Source: Armatimonadota bacterium (GTDB taxonomy: Bacteria > Armatimonadota > Chthonomonadetes > Chthonomonadales > Chthonomonadaceae). From it: a DNA stretch of 64,000 nt. The translations under genes and the position numbers were made by a program. The stretch is taken from the NCBI GenBank assembly GCA_028871815.1, contig JAGWMJ010000003.1:186001-250000 (forward strand), given 5' to 3'. Under the pieces are notes generated by a model. It had not been told where the DNA came from and searched no databases. It saw only the letters and a program-made list of their open reading frames with translations. Shown here one piece after another: positions 27,124 to 35,472 of this stretch; position 1 is the stretch's first letter, and each line of letters starts with the position of its first letter.

Positions 27124-30100
27124 ATGAAACCAATAAGATCGGCCGGCTGCTTGCTGGCTCTTGCATCGATATGCCTGGCAGTACCGGCTGCTGCGCAGAC
27201 CGTAAACCCCGCACTCTATTCCGGCCTGGTATGGCGCAACATCGGTCCGTTCCGCGGCGGCCGCGTCTCGGCGGTAACCGGAGCCGTCGGTGAGCCCGGT
27301 GTCTTTTACATCGGGCTGCCGCTGGGTGGCGTGTGGAAGACTACCGGCGCAGGTACCACCTGGACACCGATCTTCGACTCGATCAAAACCGCATCGTGCG
27401 TCGGCGCAATCGAAGTTGCCCCGTCCGATCCCAACATCATCTATGTTGGGATGGGCGACCTCATAACCGGCGGCGGCATCGATGAAGGCAATGGAGTTTA
27501 CAAATCCACTGACGCGGGCAAAACCTGGACCCACCTTGGTCTGGACGACACCCGCCAGATTCCTTCCATACTCGTCGATCCGCACAATCCGGACTTGGCG
27601 ATGCTCGCCGCACAAGGCAATATCCACGCGCTATCCACGATGCGCGGCGTCTATCGAACCACGGATGGCGGCGCCAGCTGGACAAAGACACTCTACGTGG
27701 ATAACCAGACTGGTGTGCAGAAGATTGCATGGGCGGAGGATGACCCCAGCGTAATGCTGGCTACCACCGTTCATCACTACATTGCGCCGCCCCAGCCGGG
27801 CCGTCCGCCGGCCTTTGGCGGACCGTTCGGTGGAGCGCAACCCGGCACACACCTGTTCAAATCTACCGACGAGGGACTAACATGGCACGAGCTTACGGGT
27901 GGAGGATTGCCGAAGCTTGGAGGAAGAACCTGCGTCGCCGTGGCGATGCATACCAACGGTCAGCGCATGTTCCTCGTCGGCAACTTCGGACTCTATCGCT
28001 CTGACGACGGCGGCGCTACGTGGCGGCAGATGGACGCTGCGGATCATCGAGTGGCCAACGGACAGGGAGGCTACAACTGCGGCGTGTACGTAAGCCCCGC
28101 AGATCCCAACACCGTGTACGTGATCAACACATCCTCATACATCTCGCGGGATGGCGGCAACACATTCACAGGGTTCAAGGGCGCTCCCGGTGGAGATGAC
28201 CCACAGCAGATGTGGATCGACCCGACCAATGCCAAGCGAATGCTGCTTGGCATGGACCAAGGCGCCACCGTATCGCTGGATGGTGGTCTCACCTGGAGCA
28301 GCTGGTACAACCAGCCCACCTCCCAGATCTACCACCTTTCCGTAAACAACGCGTGGCCATACTGGGTGTTTGGCACCCAGCAGGATACGGATGCCGTGTC
28401 CACCGCAAGCCGGGGCAACCTCGGCGAGATCACGCCCCTCGACTGGCTGCCGCATCCCGGGTCCGAGTTTGGCTCCATCGCCGCCGACCCGCTCGATCCC
28501 AATATCAGCTACGCCAGCGGCGGCGGCGGCGGCGTGATGAAGGTCATCAATCCCAGCGGACAGTGGTTCAGCATTGGACCGAGCCTCGATCCATCGCTGT
28601 CGCTGTTCGGCGGGCGAAACCAGCCGATGATGTTCTCACCGACGAATCCGCATGAACTTATGGTCGGCTTCCAGTACCTGATGGCGACCACGGATGGCGG
28701 CATGCACTGGTTCAAGCTCAGCCCGGACCTTGGCCATCCCAAAGGGTATGTCCCACCCGCCCCCGGTGCACGACCGGCCGTCCGCCGGCGGCCCTCCGGC
28801 GGAAACGCGCCAGAGGACGAGACAAGCGGAAACGCCCAGTTCTTCCCGGGTCGCGGTGGCGCCATAGACTCCTTTTCTCCGTCGAGCGTCGATGGCAAGA
28901 TTATATGGGCCGGCACTTCCAACGGCCTGATCAAGCTGACGCGTGACGGCGGTAAGACCTGGTCCGATGTCACTATTCCGGATTTGCCGAAGCAGGATCC
29001 GGGCGATGTGACCTGCATCGACGCATCCCACCAGGATCCGGCAGAGGCCTATGCGGCAGTCGACCGGCAAATGACTGGAGACTACACGCCCTGGTTCTAT
29101 CGCACCCGCGATTACGGCGCAACGTGGACGAAGATCGTCGCCGGCCTTCCCACCGACCAGCCGAGCGGCAGCTTCGCGCGCTTCATCCGGGCGGATACCG
29201 AGCGGAAGGGGCTCTTGTTCGCCGGGACCGAAAGCTCCGTCTACGTGTCGTTCAACGACGGCGACAACTGGCAGTCACTGATGCTGAACCTGCCGAACAC
29301 CTCGTACCGCGACATGGTGATACACGGCAACGACCTCGTAACCTGTACGTACGGCCGGGGCTTCTGGGTGCTCGACGATATCTCGCCGCTGCGTCAGATC
29401 ACGGCATCGATGGCCAACAGCGACGTTGTACTCTTCAAGCCGGGCAATGCGGTCCGCGTGCGCCGGAACGTTGGCAACGACACACCGTTCCCGCCAGAGG
29501 TACCGCATGCGCTCAACCCGCCGGATGGCGCAATCGTCTACTATTGGTTGGGCAAACCGGCCAGCGGGTTGGTAACGCTGGATGTTACCGATGCCGATGG
29601 ACACGAGATCCGCCACTACTCCAGCGCGCCGATCACATCGCATGCAGCGCCGCCGCCCGAGCCCGACTTCTGGATCGCCAAAGTGATGCCCCTGCCTTCC
29701 AATGAGGGAATGACGCGCGTCAACTGGAACCTACGGTACGACGATCCGCCGGCATTCAATCACGGCTATGGGATCAATGCGAATCCTGGTCTTACGCCAG
29801 CAACACCGCAAGGACCGATGGTTCTTCCGGGCGTATACACGCTGACACTCCGCGCGAACGGACATACCGAAACCCAAACGGTCACCGTAACCAACGATCC
29901 TCGATCGCCGGCCACACCGGCGGACTTGCGATCGTTGTTTGCGCAACAGATCGCCATGTACAACGGCGGAAGAGCGGCCTACAACTACTACCAGCAGGTG
30001 GCAGATATGGAGACGGCGGTTACCGCCTCCGTCCATGGCAGCACCGACAAAGCGGTTACCGACGCGGCGGCGGCATTCACCAAAGAGCTCCAGGCGATCG

Positions 30101-30393
30101 GTGGGCAGGCGCAGTTCAACTTCCGCTTCTTTGGAGGTTTCCGGCGAGGCGGCCGGCCGCAAGCGCCGACCTTTGCCGACGTCAATCGCAATATGTTGAG
30201 GTTTCTCGACATGCTCGGGACCGGTGATCTGGCGCCGACCGAGGGGATGGTGAAGGGCTGCGATGCCGCTACGGCGAGCCTGACAAACTGCCTGGATCGC
30301 TGGCGGGCGTTGAACGGCAAGGACCTGACGGCATTCAATGCCGTGCTCTCAGCACATAACCTGCCAACCGTAGCGGCTGCGATACTGCCCTAG
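27124..30393 (+). CDS. Secreted Asp-box (BNR/VPS10-like) propeller protein
   Basis: 1089 residues after a signal peptide (CLLALASICLAVPAAAQ). GAGG precedes ATG 27124. At least ten Asp-box blades can be read: STDAGKTW, TTDGGASW, STDEGLTW, SDDGGATW, SRDGGNTF, SLDGGLTW, TTDGGMHW, TRDGGKTW, TRDYGATW and FNDGDNW. These form one or two beta-propellers of the sortilin/glycosidase type, starting with WRNIGPFRGGRVSAV. The C-terminal 300 residues contain an Ig-like strand region (GVYTLTLRANGHTETQTVTV) and a helical tail. This architecture is common in Acidobacteriota, Bacteroidota and Armatimonadota as an exported glycosyl hydrolase-like protein of unknown substrate. It ends 48 bases before a strong terminator hairpin. 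Confidence 0.85.
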   Translation: MKPIRSAGCLLALASICLAVPAAAQTVNPALYSGLVWRNIGPFRGGRVSAVTGAVGEPGVFYIGLPLGGVWKTTGAGTTWTPIFDSIKTASCVGAIEVAPSDPNIIYVGMGDLITGGGIDEGNGVYKSTDAGKTWTHLGLDDTRQIPSILVDPHNPDLAMLAAQGNIHALSTMRGVYRTTDGGASWTKTLYVDNQTGVQKIAWAEDDPSVMLATTVHHYIAPPQPGRPPAFGGPFGGAQPGTHLFKSTDEGLTWHELTGGGLPKLGGRTCVAVAMHTNGQRMFLVGNFGLYRSDDGGATWRQMDAADHRVANGQGGYNCGVYVSPADPNTVYVINTSSYISRDGGNTFTGFKGAPGGDDPQQMWIDPTNAKRMLLGMDQGATVSLDGGLTWSSWYNQPTSQIYHLSVNNAWPYWVFGTQQDTDAVSTASRGNLGEITPLDWLPHPGSEFGSIAADPLDPNISYASGGGGGVMKVINPSGQWFSIGPSLDPSLSLFGGRNQPMMFSPTNPHELMVGFQYLMATTDGGMHWFKLSPDLGHPKGYVPPAPGARPAVRRRPSGGNAPEDETSGNAQFFPGRGGAIDSFSPSSVDGKIIWAGTSNGLIKLTRDGGKTWSDVTIPDLPKQDPGDVTCIDASHQDPAEAYAAVDRQMTGDYTPWFYRTRDYGATWTKIVAGLPTDQPSGSFARFIRADTERKGLLFAGTESSVYVSFNDGDNWQSLMLNLPNTSYRDMVIHGNDLVTCTYGRGFWVLDDISPLRQITASMANSDVVLFKPGNAVRVRRNVGNDTPFPPEVPHALNPPDGAIVYYWLGKPASGLVTLDVTDADGHEIRHYSSAPITSHAAPPPEPDFWIAKVMPLPSNEGMTRVNWNLRYDDPPAFNHGYGINANPGLTPATPQGPMVLPGVYTLTLRANGHTETQTVTVTNDPRSPATPADLRSLFAQQIAMYNGGRAAYNYYQQVADMETAVTASVHGSTDKAVTDAAAAFTKELQAIGGQAQFNFRFFGGFRRGGRPQAPTFADVNRNMLRFLDMLGTGDLAPTEGMVKGCDAATASLTNCLDRWRALNGKDLTAFNAVLSAHNLPTVAAAILP

Positions 30394-30440
30394 CTCAGCC
30401 GGCTGCGCCCGCGCTGCCCTGCGAACAGCGCAATATGCCG

Positions 30441-30480
30441 CACCGAGGGGCGCCTCCACTGACGGAGGCGCCCCTCGGTG
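30441..30480. terminator. Perfect 17-bp inverted repeat, probable terminator
   Basis: CACCGAGGGGCGCCTCC at 30441-30457 pairs perfectly with 30464-30480 around the loop ACTGAC. There is no T-tract on either side, so it may be a Rho-assisted or hairpin-only terminator, or an mRNA 3' end stabiliser, for the Asp-box gene that ends at 30393. Confidence 0.65.
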
Positions 30481-30801
30481 CATGGAGGCGGTATTAATCG
30501 CTGCGGACCATGTCTCGCAACGACGATTACCGGCCGCCTGCGGATGGGTGGCGAATTGCGGCAGACCAGGCCAAAACACGCGGTGAACCCGGACTTCAAA
30601 TGGCTGGCAGTTGCCCGGTATAGCCCGGTACGCAGCTTCGCCCACCTTGACCAAATGATTACATGCCGCCTCGTCCAGTAACAATGTGCCGTTGGAGGCA
30701 TCGTTTGCCGATAACCTGCTTTTCGACCCCTCTGCAGGCAACGCACATCGTACAACTCGATGAACGCCGATGACGATGCTGCGAGGCGTGTGGCAAGCGC
30801 G
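30481..30801. other. Intergenic, no gene seen
   Basis: About 320 bases between the two terminators of the convergent Asp-box and NlpC/P60 genes. Short frames exist on both strands but none has family character or a ribosome-binding site. Confidence 0.4.
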
Positions 30802-30836
30802 AAAAAGGGCGCCCGGAGCTGTGCCCCGGACGCCCT
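30802..30836 (-). terminator. Intrinsic terminator of NlpC/P60 gene
   Basis: On the minus strand an 11-bp GC-rich stem (arms at 30826-30836 and 30806-30816, one G-T pair) is followed directly by TTTTT (30806-30802). It lies 28 bases past the stop of the NlpC/P60 gene. Confidence 0.8.
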
Positions 30837-30863
30837 CGTCCTGGCGTGCGTTATGTGCGCTCT

Positions 30864-32093
30864 CTACCTTACGCGGCGCGCTCCGCGAAACGCCGTTCGG
30901 TAGTAACCGGAACTCAGCGAATCTTCACGCACTCCGCCGCTTCTCCGACTGGAAGCGTGAACAAAGCGCCCGTTGCCAACGTACACACCGACGTGGGAGA
31001 TGCCCGGTGTCACCGTGTGAAAAAACACCAGATCACCGGCCTTGAGGCTGCGATATGAAACCTTGGTCCCCAGTTGGAACTGCGCCCGTGCCGAGTGCGG
31101 CAGTGATACGCCGTGCTTTGCAAACACATAGCGTGTGAACCCGGAGCAATCGAAGCCGCCGCGTCCCGAGCCCCCGTATACATATGGCGTGCCGCGATAT
31201 GCGAACGCCGTCTTGACAATGCGCACGCCCCGTGTTCCGGCTCCACTTCGTGATCTGCCGGACGCCATAGCAACGCGCACCGGTTTGGCTGCGCGCACTG
31301 CACCATTCGAGTGCCTGGACAATGCCAGCCGATGGTGAAGGGCCGCCGATGCCAATCGCGCTGCATGCGCCACAGCCAGTCGATGGTGGGTGGCCGCTGA
31401 AGCCACGCGAGCCGCTTGCGCCACTTCCAGTCGGTGTCGCCTAGCCGCGGAAGCCAGTTGCTGGTCGCGCTTTGTTTTGGCAGCCATCCGCCTGGAGGGC
31501 GCGTGTACCGCCCTACCCGAGTTGTGTTTCCTCTGAGTATGAGCAGCCGAGGCAATACGCTGAAGATGCTTCGCCCGCGCCGCTGCCTGCGGTTTGGCTA
31601 CCACCCGGGCAATGCGCGTTGCTGGTACCGGCGCAGTTTTCCCCGCGCTGCTGCCGACAAAGTCGTTGCGGACCCAACCTACCGTGCCACTTGCAAGAGC
31701 AACCTGCGACCAGCCGTCGCGCCGGGCGGTAACGATTACGTGCGTGCCTGAATCGATGCATGTCATCAACGGGTGCTGCTCACCCGGCCCCATCCGTACG
31801 CTAACTCGGTTGGCAACGATTTGCCGAGGGAGATAGAGCGATCCGTGAACAACAACGTGCTTTGGAGGATCGGGAATTGTAACTACGGTTCCAATTCCCA
31901 CAGTATTGCCATTACCCAGGTGATTGACTTTGAGGATAGCCTCTACCGATACGTGGTACCGCTGAGCTAAGAGCGAGAGGTTTTCGCCCTTCTGGAGTTT
32001 GTGATGCGTCTCGGCGTTTGCGAGTCCAGCAGCAACAGCCAGGGTAGCTCCGGCTATGAGAGTCGTGCTGGCTCCAAGTCTCAATAACTTCAT
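30864..32093 (-). CDS. LysM-SH3-NlpC/P60 peptidoglycan hydrolase
   Basis: About 409 residues. Order: signal peptide (LGASTTLIAGATLAVAAGLA), one LysM domain (HKLQKGENLSLLAQRYHVS), a bacterial SH3 domain (RVSVRMGPGEQHPL to GTVGWVRNDFV), a 120-residue basic Ala/His/Arg-rich linker, and an NlpC/P60 peptidase. The catalytic Cys is in GFDCSGFTRYVF, the His in ISHVGVYVGNGRFVHAS. It cleaves stem peptides in the cell wall. The linker contains about three copies of a 17-residue unit of the type ARLASAALHHRLALSR. ATG 32093 is chosen for the AAAGGA site eight bases upstream. A 185-base leader separates it from its promoter. Confidence 0.9.
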   Translation of the reverse strand: MKLLRLGASTTLIAGATLAVAAGLANAETHHKLQKGENLSLLAQRYHVSVEAILKVNHLGNGNTVGIGTVVTIPDPPKHVVVHGSLYLPRQIVANRVSVRMGPGEQHPLMTCIDSGTHVIVTARRDGWSQVALASGTVGWVRNDFVGSSAGKTAPVPATRIARVVAKPQAAARAKHLQRIASAAHTQRKHNSGRAVHAPSRRMAAKTKRDQQLASAARRHRLEVAQAARVASAATHHRLAVAHAARLASAALHHRLALSRHSNGAVRAAKPVRVAMASGRSRSGAGTRGVRIVKTAFAYRGTPYVYGGSGRGGFDCSGFTRYVFAKHGVSLPHSARAQFQLGTKVSYRSLKAGDLVFFHTVTPGISHVGVYVGNGRFVHASSRRSGGVREDSLSSGYYRTAFRGARRVR

Positions 32094-32276
32094 AGGCAAC
32101 ATCCTTTCGGGTTTCGAGTTGGAGGCGCCATGGCGCAATGCAAGCCAGATGCGAACCATGCAGCGAACTCGTGCGTCCACTGGTTACCGACGAGGCGGGA
32201 TCGTCCGCGAAAGCGCTTCCTGCTCTTCCACTGCCGCTGATGGGCAGATCTGCGCCCGGCCAACGGGCGCACAATA

Positions 32277-32306
32277 AGCTTAGCCTATTGGCGCGCAGCC
32301 TGTCAA
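32277..32306 (-). promoter_or_regulatory. Promoter of NlpC/P60 gene
   Basis: On the minus strand TTGACA (32306-32301), an 18-base spacer and TAAGCT (32282-32277). The resulting leader of roughly 180 bases contains a perfect GCGCCCG/CGGGCGC hairpin near its 5' end and a GCGCCATGGCGC palindrome near the ribosome-binding site. I could not match it to the c-di-AMP (ydaO) riboswitch that often precedes such genes. Confidence 0.6.
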
Positions 32307-32322
32307 CCTTGCGCGTGGGCTC

Positions 32323-32379
32323 AACTAAAACCTGACCGGAGTAGAATTGTTGCTTCCTCGTAAAACCTGACCGAAAGGC
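32323..32379 (+). repeat. Left 57-bp direct repeat bounding the toxin island
   Basis: Matches 39250-39306 base for base except two positions (offset 6927). Inside each copy TAAAACCTGACCG occurs twice, 35 bases apart. Both copies point the same way and enclose the whole toxin-immunity array, so they could be recombination sites, duplicated insertion-element ends, or relics of the island's integration. Confidence 0.85.
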
Positions 32380-32545
32380 TAAACGGCTCGCCGGCTTTCG
32401 GGAGGAATCGCAGCGGGACGGTGAGCCGGTTCAGACGATCATCATCTCGTACAACGTGGCCGGTATCCAGGGGCAGACACCGGCCGCAAAGGCCGCCCCG
32501 CATGAGTCCAAGCCCGGCGGAGGCGGGGCCGGATCGACGAATTGA
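32366..32545 (+). pseudogene. Possible IS transposase C-terminal remnant
   Basis: A frame open for about 66 codons with no proper start. It reads PDRKAKRLAGFREESQRDG, then SYNVAGIQGQTPAAKAA. This resembles the end of DDE transposases in which a DRK-x-K-x-L-x-GF segment is followed by YN and G-x-TPA-x-x-A. Only this tail is present, so any element is long decayed. Its first codons lie inside the left direct repeat, which would make that repeat part of an insertion element. The resemblance is from memory and short; treat as a lead. Confidence 0.35.
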
Positions 32546-32792
32546 GCCGGCTGTCCCGTACGCGGCGGAACATTCGGGGCCCGTGAAAGTCGGACTCTGA
32601 TCCGACGCAACGAGACTGCGCAGTTCTCGACGGGAACTGATGCGTGCCCGGGATGCCTGATGGCGCAATCCGCCGTATCATCGCTGTGCTAGCGTCCAAC
32701 ATCCTCGGGCCGGCCTCACAATGCCGGTCCCAACGATCCGCGCGCTCGCGTCCCTCCGCGTACCGCTCCCCTTCCTGCTTGCCGACTCCGGG
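32546..32792. other. Island left flank, no gene seen
   Basis: About 250 bases between the transposase-like remnant and the last immunity-type gene. The only frames present are shadows without ribosome-binding sites or recognisable sequence. Confidence 0.4.
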
Positions 32793-33641
32793 CTAAAAGT
32801 CACCGACCAACAGGGCCGCCGCCGTCGACGGTGCAGCGTGATGGAGCGCCGCCTGAAGCGCGGAAACAGCCTCGGTAAAGGTCCGCCAGTCGCCGGCAGC
32901 CAGAACCTCCGGATTGCGCCATACCAACGCCACGGGTTGACTGCCCTCCGCGCGCAGCGCCAGCACGAGGACGTCGCGAAACAGTTCCCAGCTCACGCCC
33001 TCGCCGGCCGGAGAGTTTGAGTTCGATCGAGAGTTCGACGTCCATGCTGAAAGCGCGGCCCCGGCGAAGTCGGAGCTCACGGCCGCGGCGGCGCCGTCCA
33101 GCTCCATCCACCGGATGTGCGATGCCTCCGCGCGCTTCCGGAGGCCCGCGTACGCGGCACTGTGATAGCACGCGAGGCGCAGAAATGCCGACGGTTTCAG
33201 CAGAACCTCCGGCCAGCGCGAGGAGGACTCAACATCCTGACCGCCGCTAGCGTCCTGGGCTTCGACGGCAGGCGACGTGGGCTCACCATTATCGACGACG
33301 AAGGCGGCATGCCGTGTCATCTGAAGCGCAGCGACGGCATACGCGGCGACACGCGGGCTGTAGCTGGTGGTCCATGGCAAGCCATACCAGGCGTAGTTCG
33401 TGAATTGGAGCCCGACACTGCCAATTCGCGCGGCGATCGCGGCGGCGGCGGCCTGCCACTCTTCCTGGTCGGATAGCCCGGCCGGCAGCCTCGGCATCGG
33501 GAGCATAGGTGTATCCCAGGCGGAACACAACGAGCTTAAGAAGCCGACGCGGGTGACAACGCCCGTCGTGTCGATCCGCGCCCTGTTGGCGCGCCCCCAT
33601 TCGGGGAGTATGGCGTGCGGCGCCAGCAGCGTGATTGTCAT
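32793..33641 (-). CDS. Large immunity-like protein, paralogue 2
   Basis: 282 residues, no signal peptide or membrane segment. It is clearly related to the next gene upstream (33669..34523): both have a tyrosine/tryptophan-rich middle, a WxELDGA segment (IRWMELDGAAAAV here), a VLVWRNPEVLAAGDWRTF-type region and the same ending (SALQAALHHA, then ALLVGDF). The usual place and form suggest a cytoplasmic immunity protein for a contact-dependent or secreted toxin; I do not know the family. It has no toxin gene directly upstream of its own and starts 27 bases after its paralogue, so it is probably a duplicated or collected immunity gene. Confidence 0.6.
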   Translation of the reverse strand: MTITLLAPHAILPEWGRANRARIDTTGVVTRVGFLSSLCSAWDTPMLPMPRLPAGLSDQEEWQAAAAAIAARIGSVGLQFTNYAWYGLPWTTSYSPRVAAYAVAALQMTRHAAFVVDNGEPTSPAVEAQDASGGQDVESSSRWPEVLLKPSAFLRLACYHSAAYAGLRKRAEASHIRWMELDGAAAAVSSDFAGAALSAWTSNSRSNSNSPAGEGVSWELFRDVLVLALRAEGSQPVALVWRNPEVLAAGDWRTFTEAVSALQAALHHAAPSTAAALLVGDF

Positions 33642-33668
33642 CGCGTTGAAATTGAGCCGCAGAGCCTG

Positions 33669-34523
33669 CTACCAGTCGCCGCCCAGAACGGCGGTCGACT
33701 GAAAGCGCAAGTCCGATTCAAGGGCTGACTGAAGGCTGCCGATCGCGTCGACGAAAGCCACCGGGTCCCTCGCGGCAAGGGTCTCCGGACTCCGCCAGCC
33801 GAGTACGAGCGGCATATCGTTGTGGTCGTCCACGCTTTCAGACCAGATCTCCTCCACCCCGGTCCAGACCTCCCTGGCCAGTTGCTCGTCGGTCAATGCC
33901 GCGGCGTATCCGGATGGCCAGGCGCGCATCGAGGCCACCTTGAAGGCAGCTGTCGTTTCAATGGAAGCGCCGTCAAGCTCCAGCCAGCGCGCAGTACCCT
34001 CCATCGCGGTGCGGAGTTCGTCGTACACGACCGTTTCGCAGCAGACCACGCGCAAATGACTCGGCACATTCAAGCTGGTAAGCAGAAAATCAGCCGGGCA
34101 GCCGGTGGAAGCCCGCTGTGCCCGGCGCGTCGCTATGACCGGCATCGGTTCGCTTTCGGACGACTGTGCGGCCACGCGGAACCATGTCCTCGCAAGGTCG
34201 ACCGATGCGATCGCGTAGGCAGCCGTCCTCGGCACACTCTTGATCATGCGCCAGCATCCACGCCAGCGACACTCTGCGTTCACGAGGTCCTTGATGCCCA
34301 GCCATGCGGCGAACCAGAACGCGAATTCGCGCCACGCGTCCAACTCCGTGTCACTCGCAATGGCGCTAGTGAGTATTTCATGCGGAATCCCAAATGCCGT
34401 TGAAACCGCGATGAAGAATTCCTGGCGGGATAAGACGCTGCCCGTCAGGAGCTCGCGGTCGAGTTTCCTCCAGGATGGCCCGGGTGGGCGATGGTTTTCC
34501 TTGACCGTTGCCCTCGCCATCAT
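33669..34523 (-). CDS. Large immunity-like protein, paralogue 1
   Basis: 284 residues, cytoplasmic, starting at ATG 34523 behind GGAGG seven bases upstream. The landmarks ARWLELDGASIETTAA, VLGWRSPETLAARDPVAF and SLQSALESD followed by STAVLGGDW match the downstream paralogue. It begins 40 bases after the short toxin-tip ORF D (34564..34758), so it is the natural immunity partner of that tip. No database family comes to mind. Codon use and GC content look like the rest of the window. Confidence 0.65.
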   Translation of the reverse strand: MMARATVKENHRPPGPSWRKLDRELLTGSVLSRQEFFIAVSTAFGIPHEILTSAIASDTELDAWREFAFWFAAWLGIKDLVNAECRWRGCWRMIKSVPRTAAYAIASVDLARTWFRVAAQSSESEPMPVIATRRAQRASTGCPADFLLTSLNVPSHLRVVCCETVVYDELRTAMEGTARWLELDGASIETTAAFKVASMRAWPSGYAAALTDEQLAREVWTGVEEIWSESVDDHNDMPLVLGWRSPETLAARDPVAFVDAIGSLQSALESDLRFQSTAVLGGDW

Positions 34524-34563
34524 AACGACTCCTCCATGCAGATGGCAAAGGCGACGCCAGCCC

Positions 34564-34758
34564 TCACGGCCCCAGCGTCGGCAGCCGGTAGAACGTCACA
34601 TAATGGTCCGGGGTGTAGTACCAAGCGCTGTCGGGAAACGTGATCAGCCTGCGAGGGACTCCGGCGCCGCCCGCCTCGGTTGGCAGCCTGTAGTATCGTC
34701 CCCTCTCGCCTTCAACGCCGGTCCCGCCTTCCAGTCGCCGTTCATCATCCGATCGCAT
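34564..34758 (-). CDS. Orphan toxin tip D without Hint (64 codons)
   Basis: A short frame that reads like the very C-terminus of a polymorphic toxin: GERGRYYRLPTEAGG, LITFPDSAWYYTPDHYVTFY, RLPTLGP. Aromatic, compact endings of this kind are typical of Rhs-associated tips. There is no Hint segment and no good ribosome-binding site. It sits between an immunity gene (34773..35150) and a large immunity gene, where a tip would be expected. It is either a stripped cassette or a small free-standing protein. Confidence 0.45.
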   Translation of the reverse strand: MRSDDERRLEGGTGVEGERGRYYRLPTEAGGAGVPRRLITFPDSAWYYTPDHYVTFYRLPTLGP

Positions 34759-34772
34759 ACAAACCGGGTTGG

Positions 34773-35150
34773 CTAATTAAAGATCACCGGGCTGCACTTC
34801 CACTCGGTCAGCGTCACTCTGTCTTCCACGGCTTCGCACGGCGGCAGCGGTATGCGGAGCTTCACGCCGCTCTCGAAGACGACGCAAATCGCATTATCAG
34901 GCTCCAGCGTGGCTGCCGACGCTACCTGCATGATTGAAGCGAGCAGTTCATCCCTGTAACCCTCCAGTCCGATGGTCAGCACCTTGCCGTCAACCGACAC
35001 CTCCGGCCACACCCGGGTGCTCAGTGAGGTCCAGGGGTGGAATCGCAATTCCAGAACGTCCAGGCTGAACGTCACCGATGTGAGAGTCCTGCCAGCAAGC
35101 CGGGCAAACGCCTCCTCTTCGTTCTTGATTCCGGCAGCGCCGTCCGTCAT
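34773..35150 (-). CDS. Immunity protein C2 (paralogue of immunity C)
   Basis: 125 residues from ATG 35150. It is homologous to the next immunity protein upstream (35473..35853): both share a layout of LELRFHPWTSLSTRVWPEV / LQLDFSGCLSLTLLVWPEV, GLEGYRDELLASIMQ / GTPGYNDALCALIQS, ICVVFESGVKLRIPL / ICITFDSGAELNVLL, and a terminal beta strand. The ATG overlaps a TGA (35147-35149) that ends an upstream frame, the same toxin-immunity junction seen elsewhere in this island. A longer frame to 35483 exists but its first 110 residues look random. Probably cytoplasmic and single-domain. Confidence 0.65.
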   Translation of the reverse strand: MTDGAAGIKNEEEAFARLAGRTLTSVTFSLDVLELRFHPWTSLSTRVWPEVSVDGKVLTIGLEGYRDELLASIMQVASAATLEPDNAICVVFESGVKLRIPLPPCEAVEDRVTLTEWKCSPVIFN

Positions 35151-35472
35151 GTTACAGTGCTCCGCTCTCGGATGTATGCCGTCTCCCGTTGGCGCGCGGC
35201 ACCGGCCATGCCTGTTCCGGGATTCGCAGCGCTCCAGCCGACATCGGGCAGCGGACTGCAGCGTGCCCTCGGCCTGTCCGGCGGCCCGCCAATGCGCCCC
35301 GTAATGCGGAGATCCGCTACCACTGGGGCGGCCTCTGTCGCCGGCCGCGCAACCAACGTAGATAGGGCCGGTCGCGGGTTTCCACGCTACCGGGCCAACC
35401 GACGGAGCCCCGTGCAGAGTCGCGATGCCTGCTTTATGGCTCCGAGCCCTAGCCCATCCACGCAGTGGTGGC
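35151..35472 (-). other. Decayed cassette remnant upstream of immunity C2
   Basis: About 320 bases where a Hint-tip would be expected. All three minus frames can be read through parts of it, one ending in TGA over the immunity C2 start (last residues QRETAYIRERSTVT), but none shows Hint sequence or a recognisable toxin. I interpret it as a degraded tip. Confidence 0.4.

Noticed and set aside
32094-32276. c-di-AMP (ydaO) riboswitch before the LysM/P60 gene
   Set aside because: Position and gene type would suit it, and the leader can form hairpins, but I could not find the conserved core sequences.
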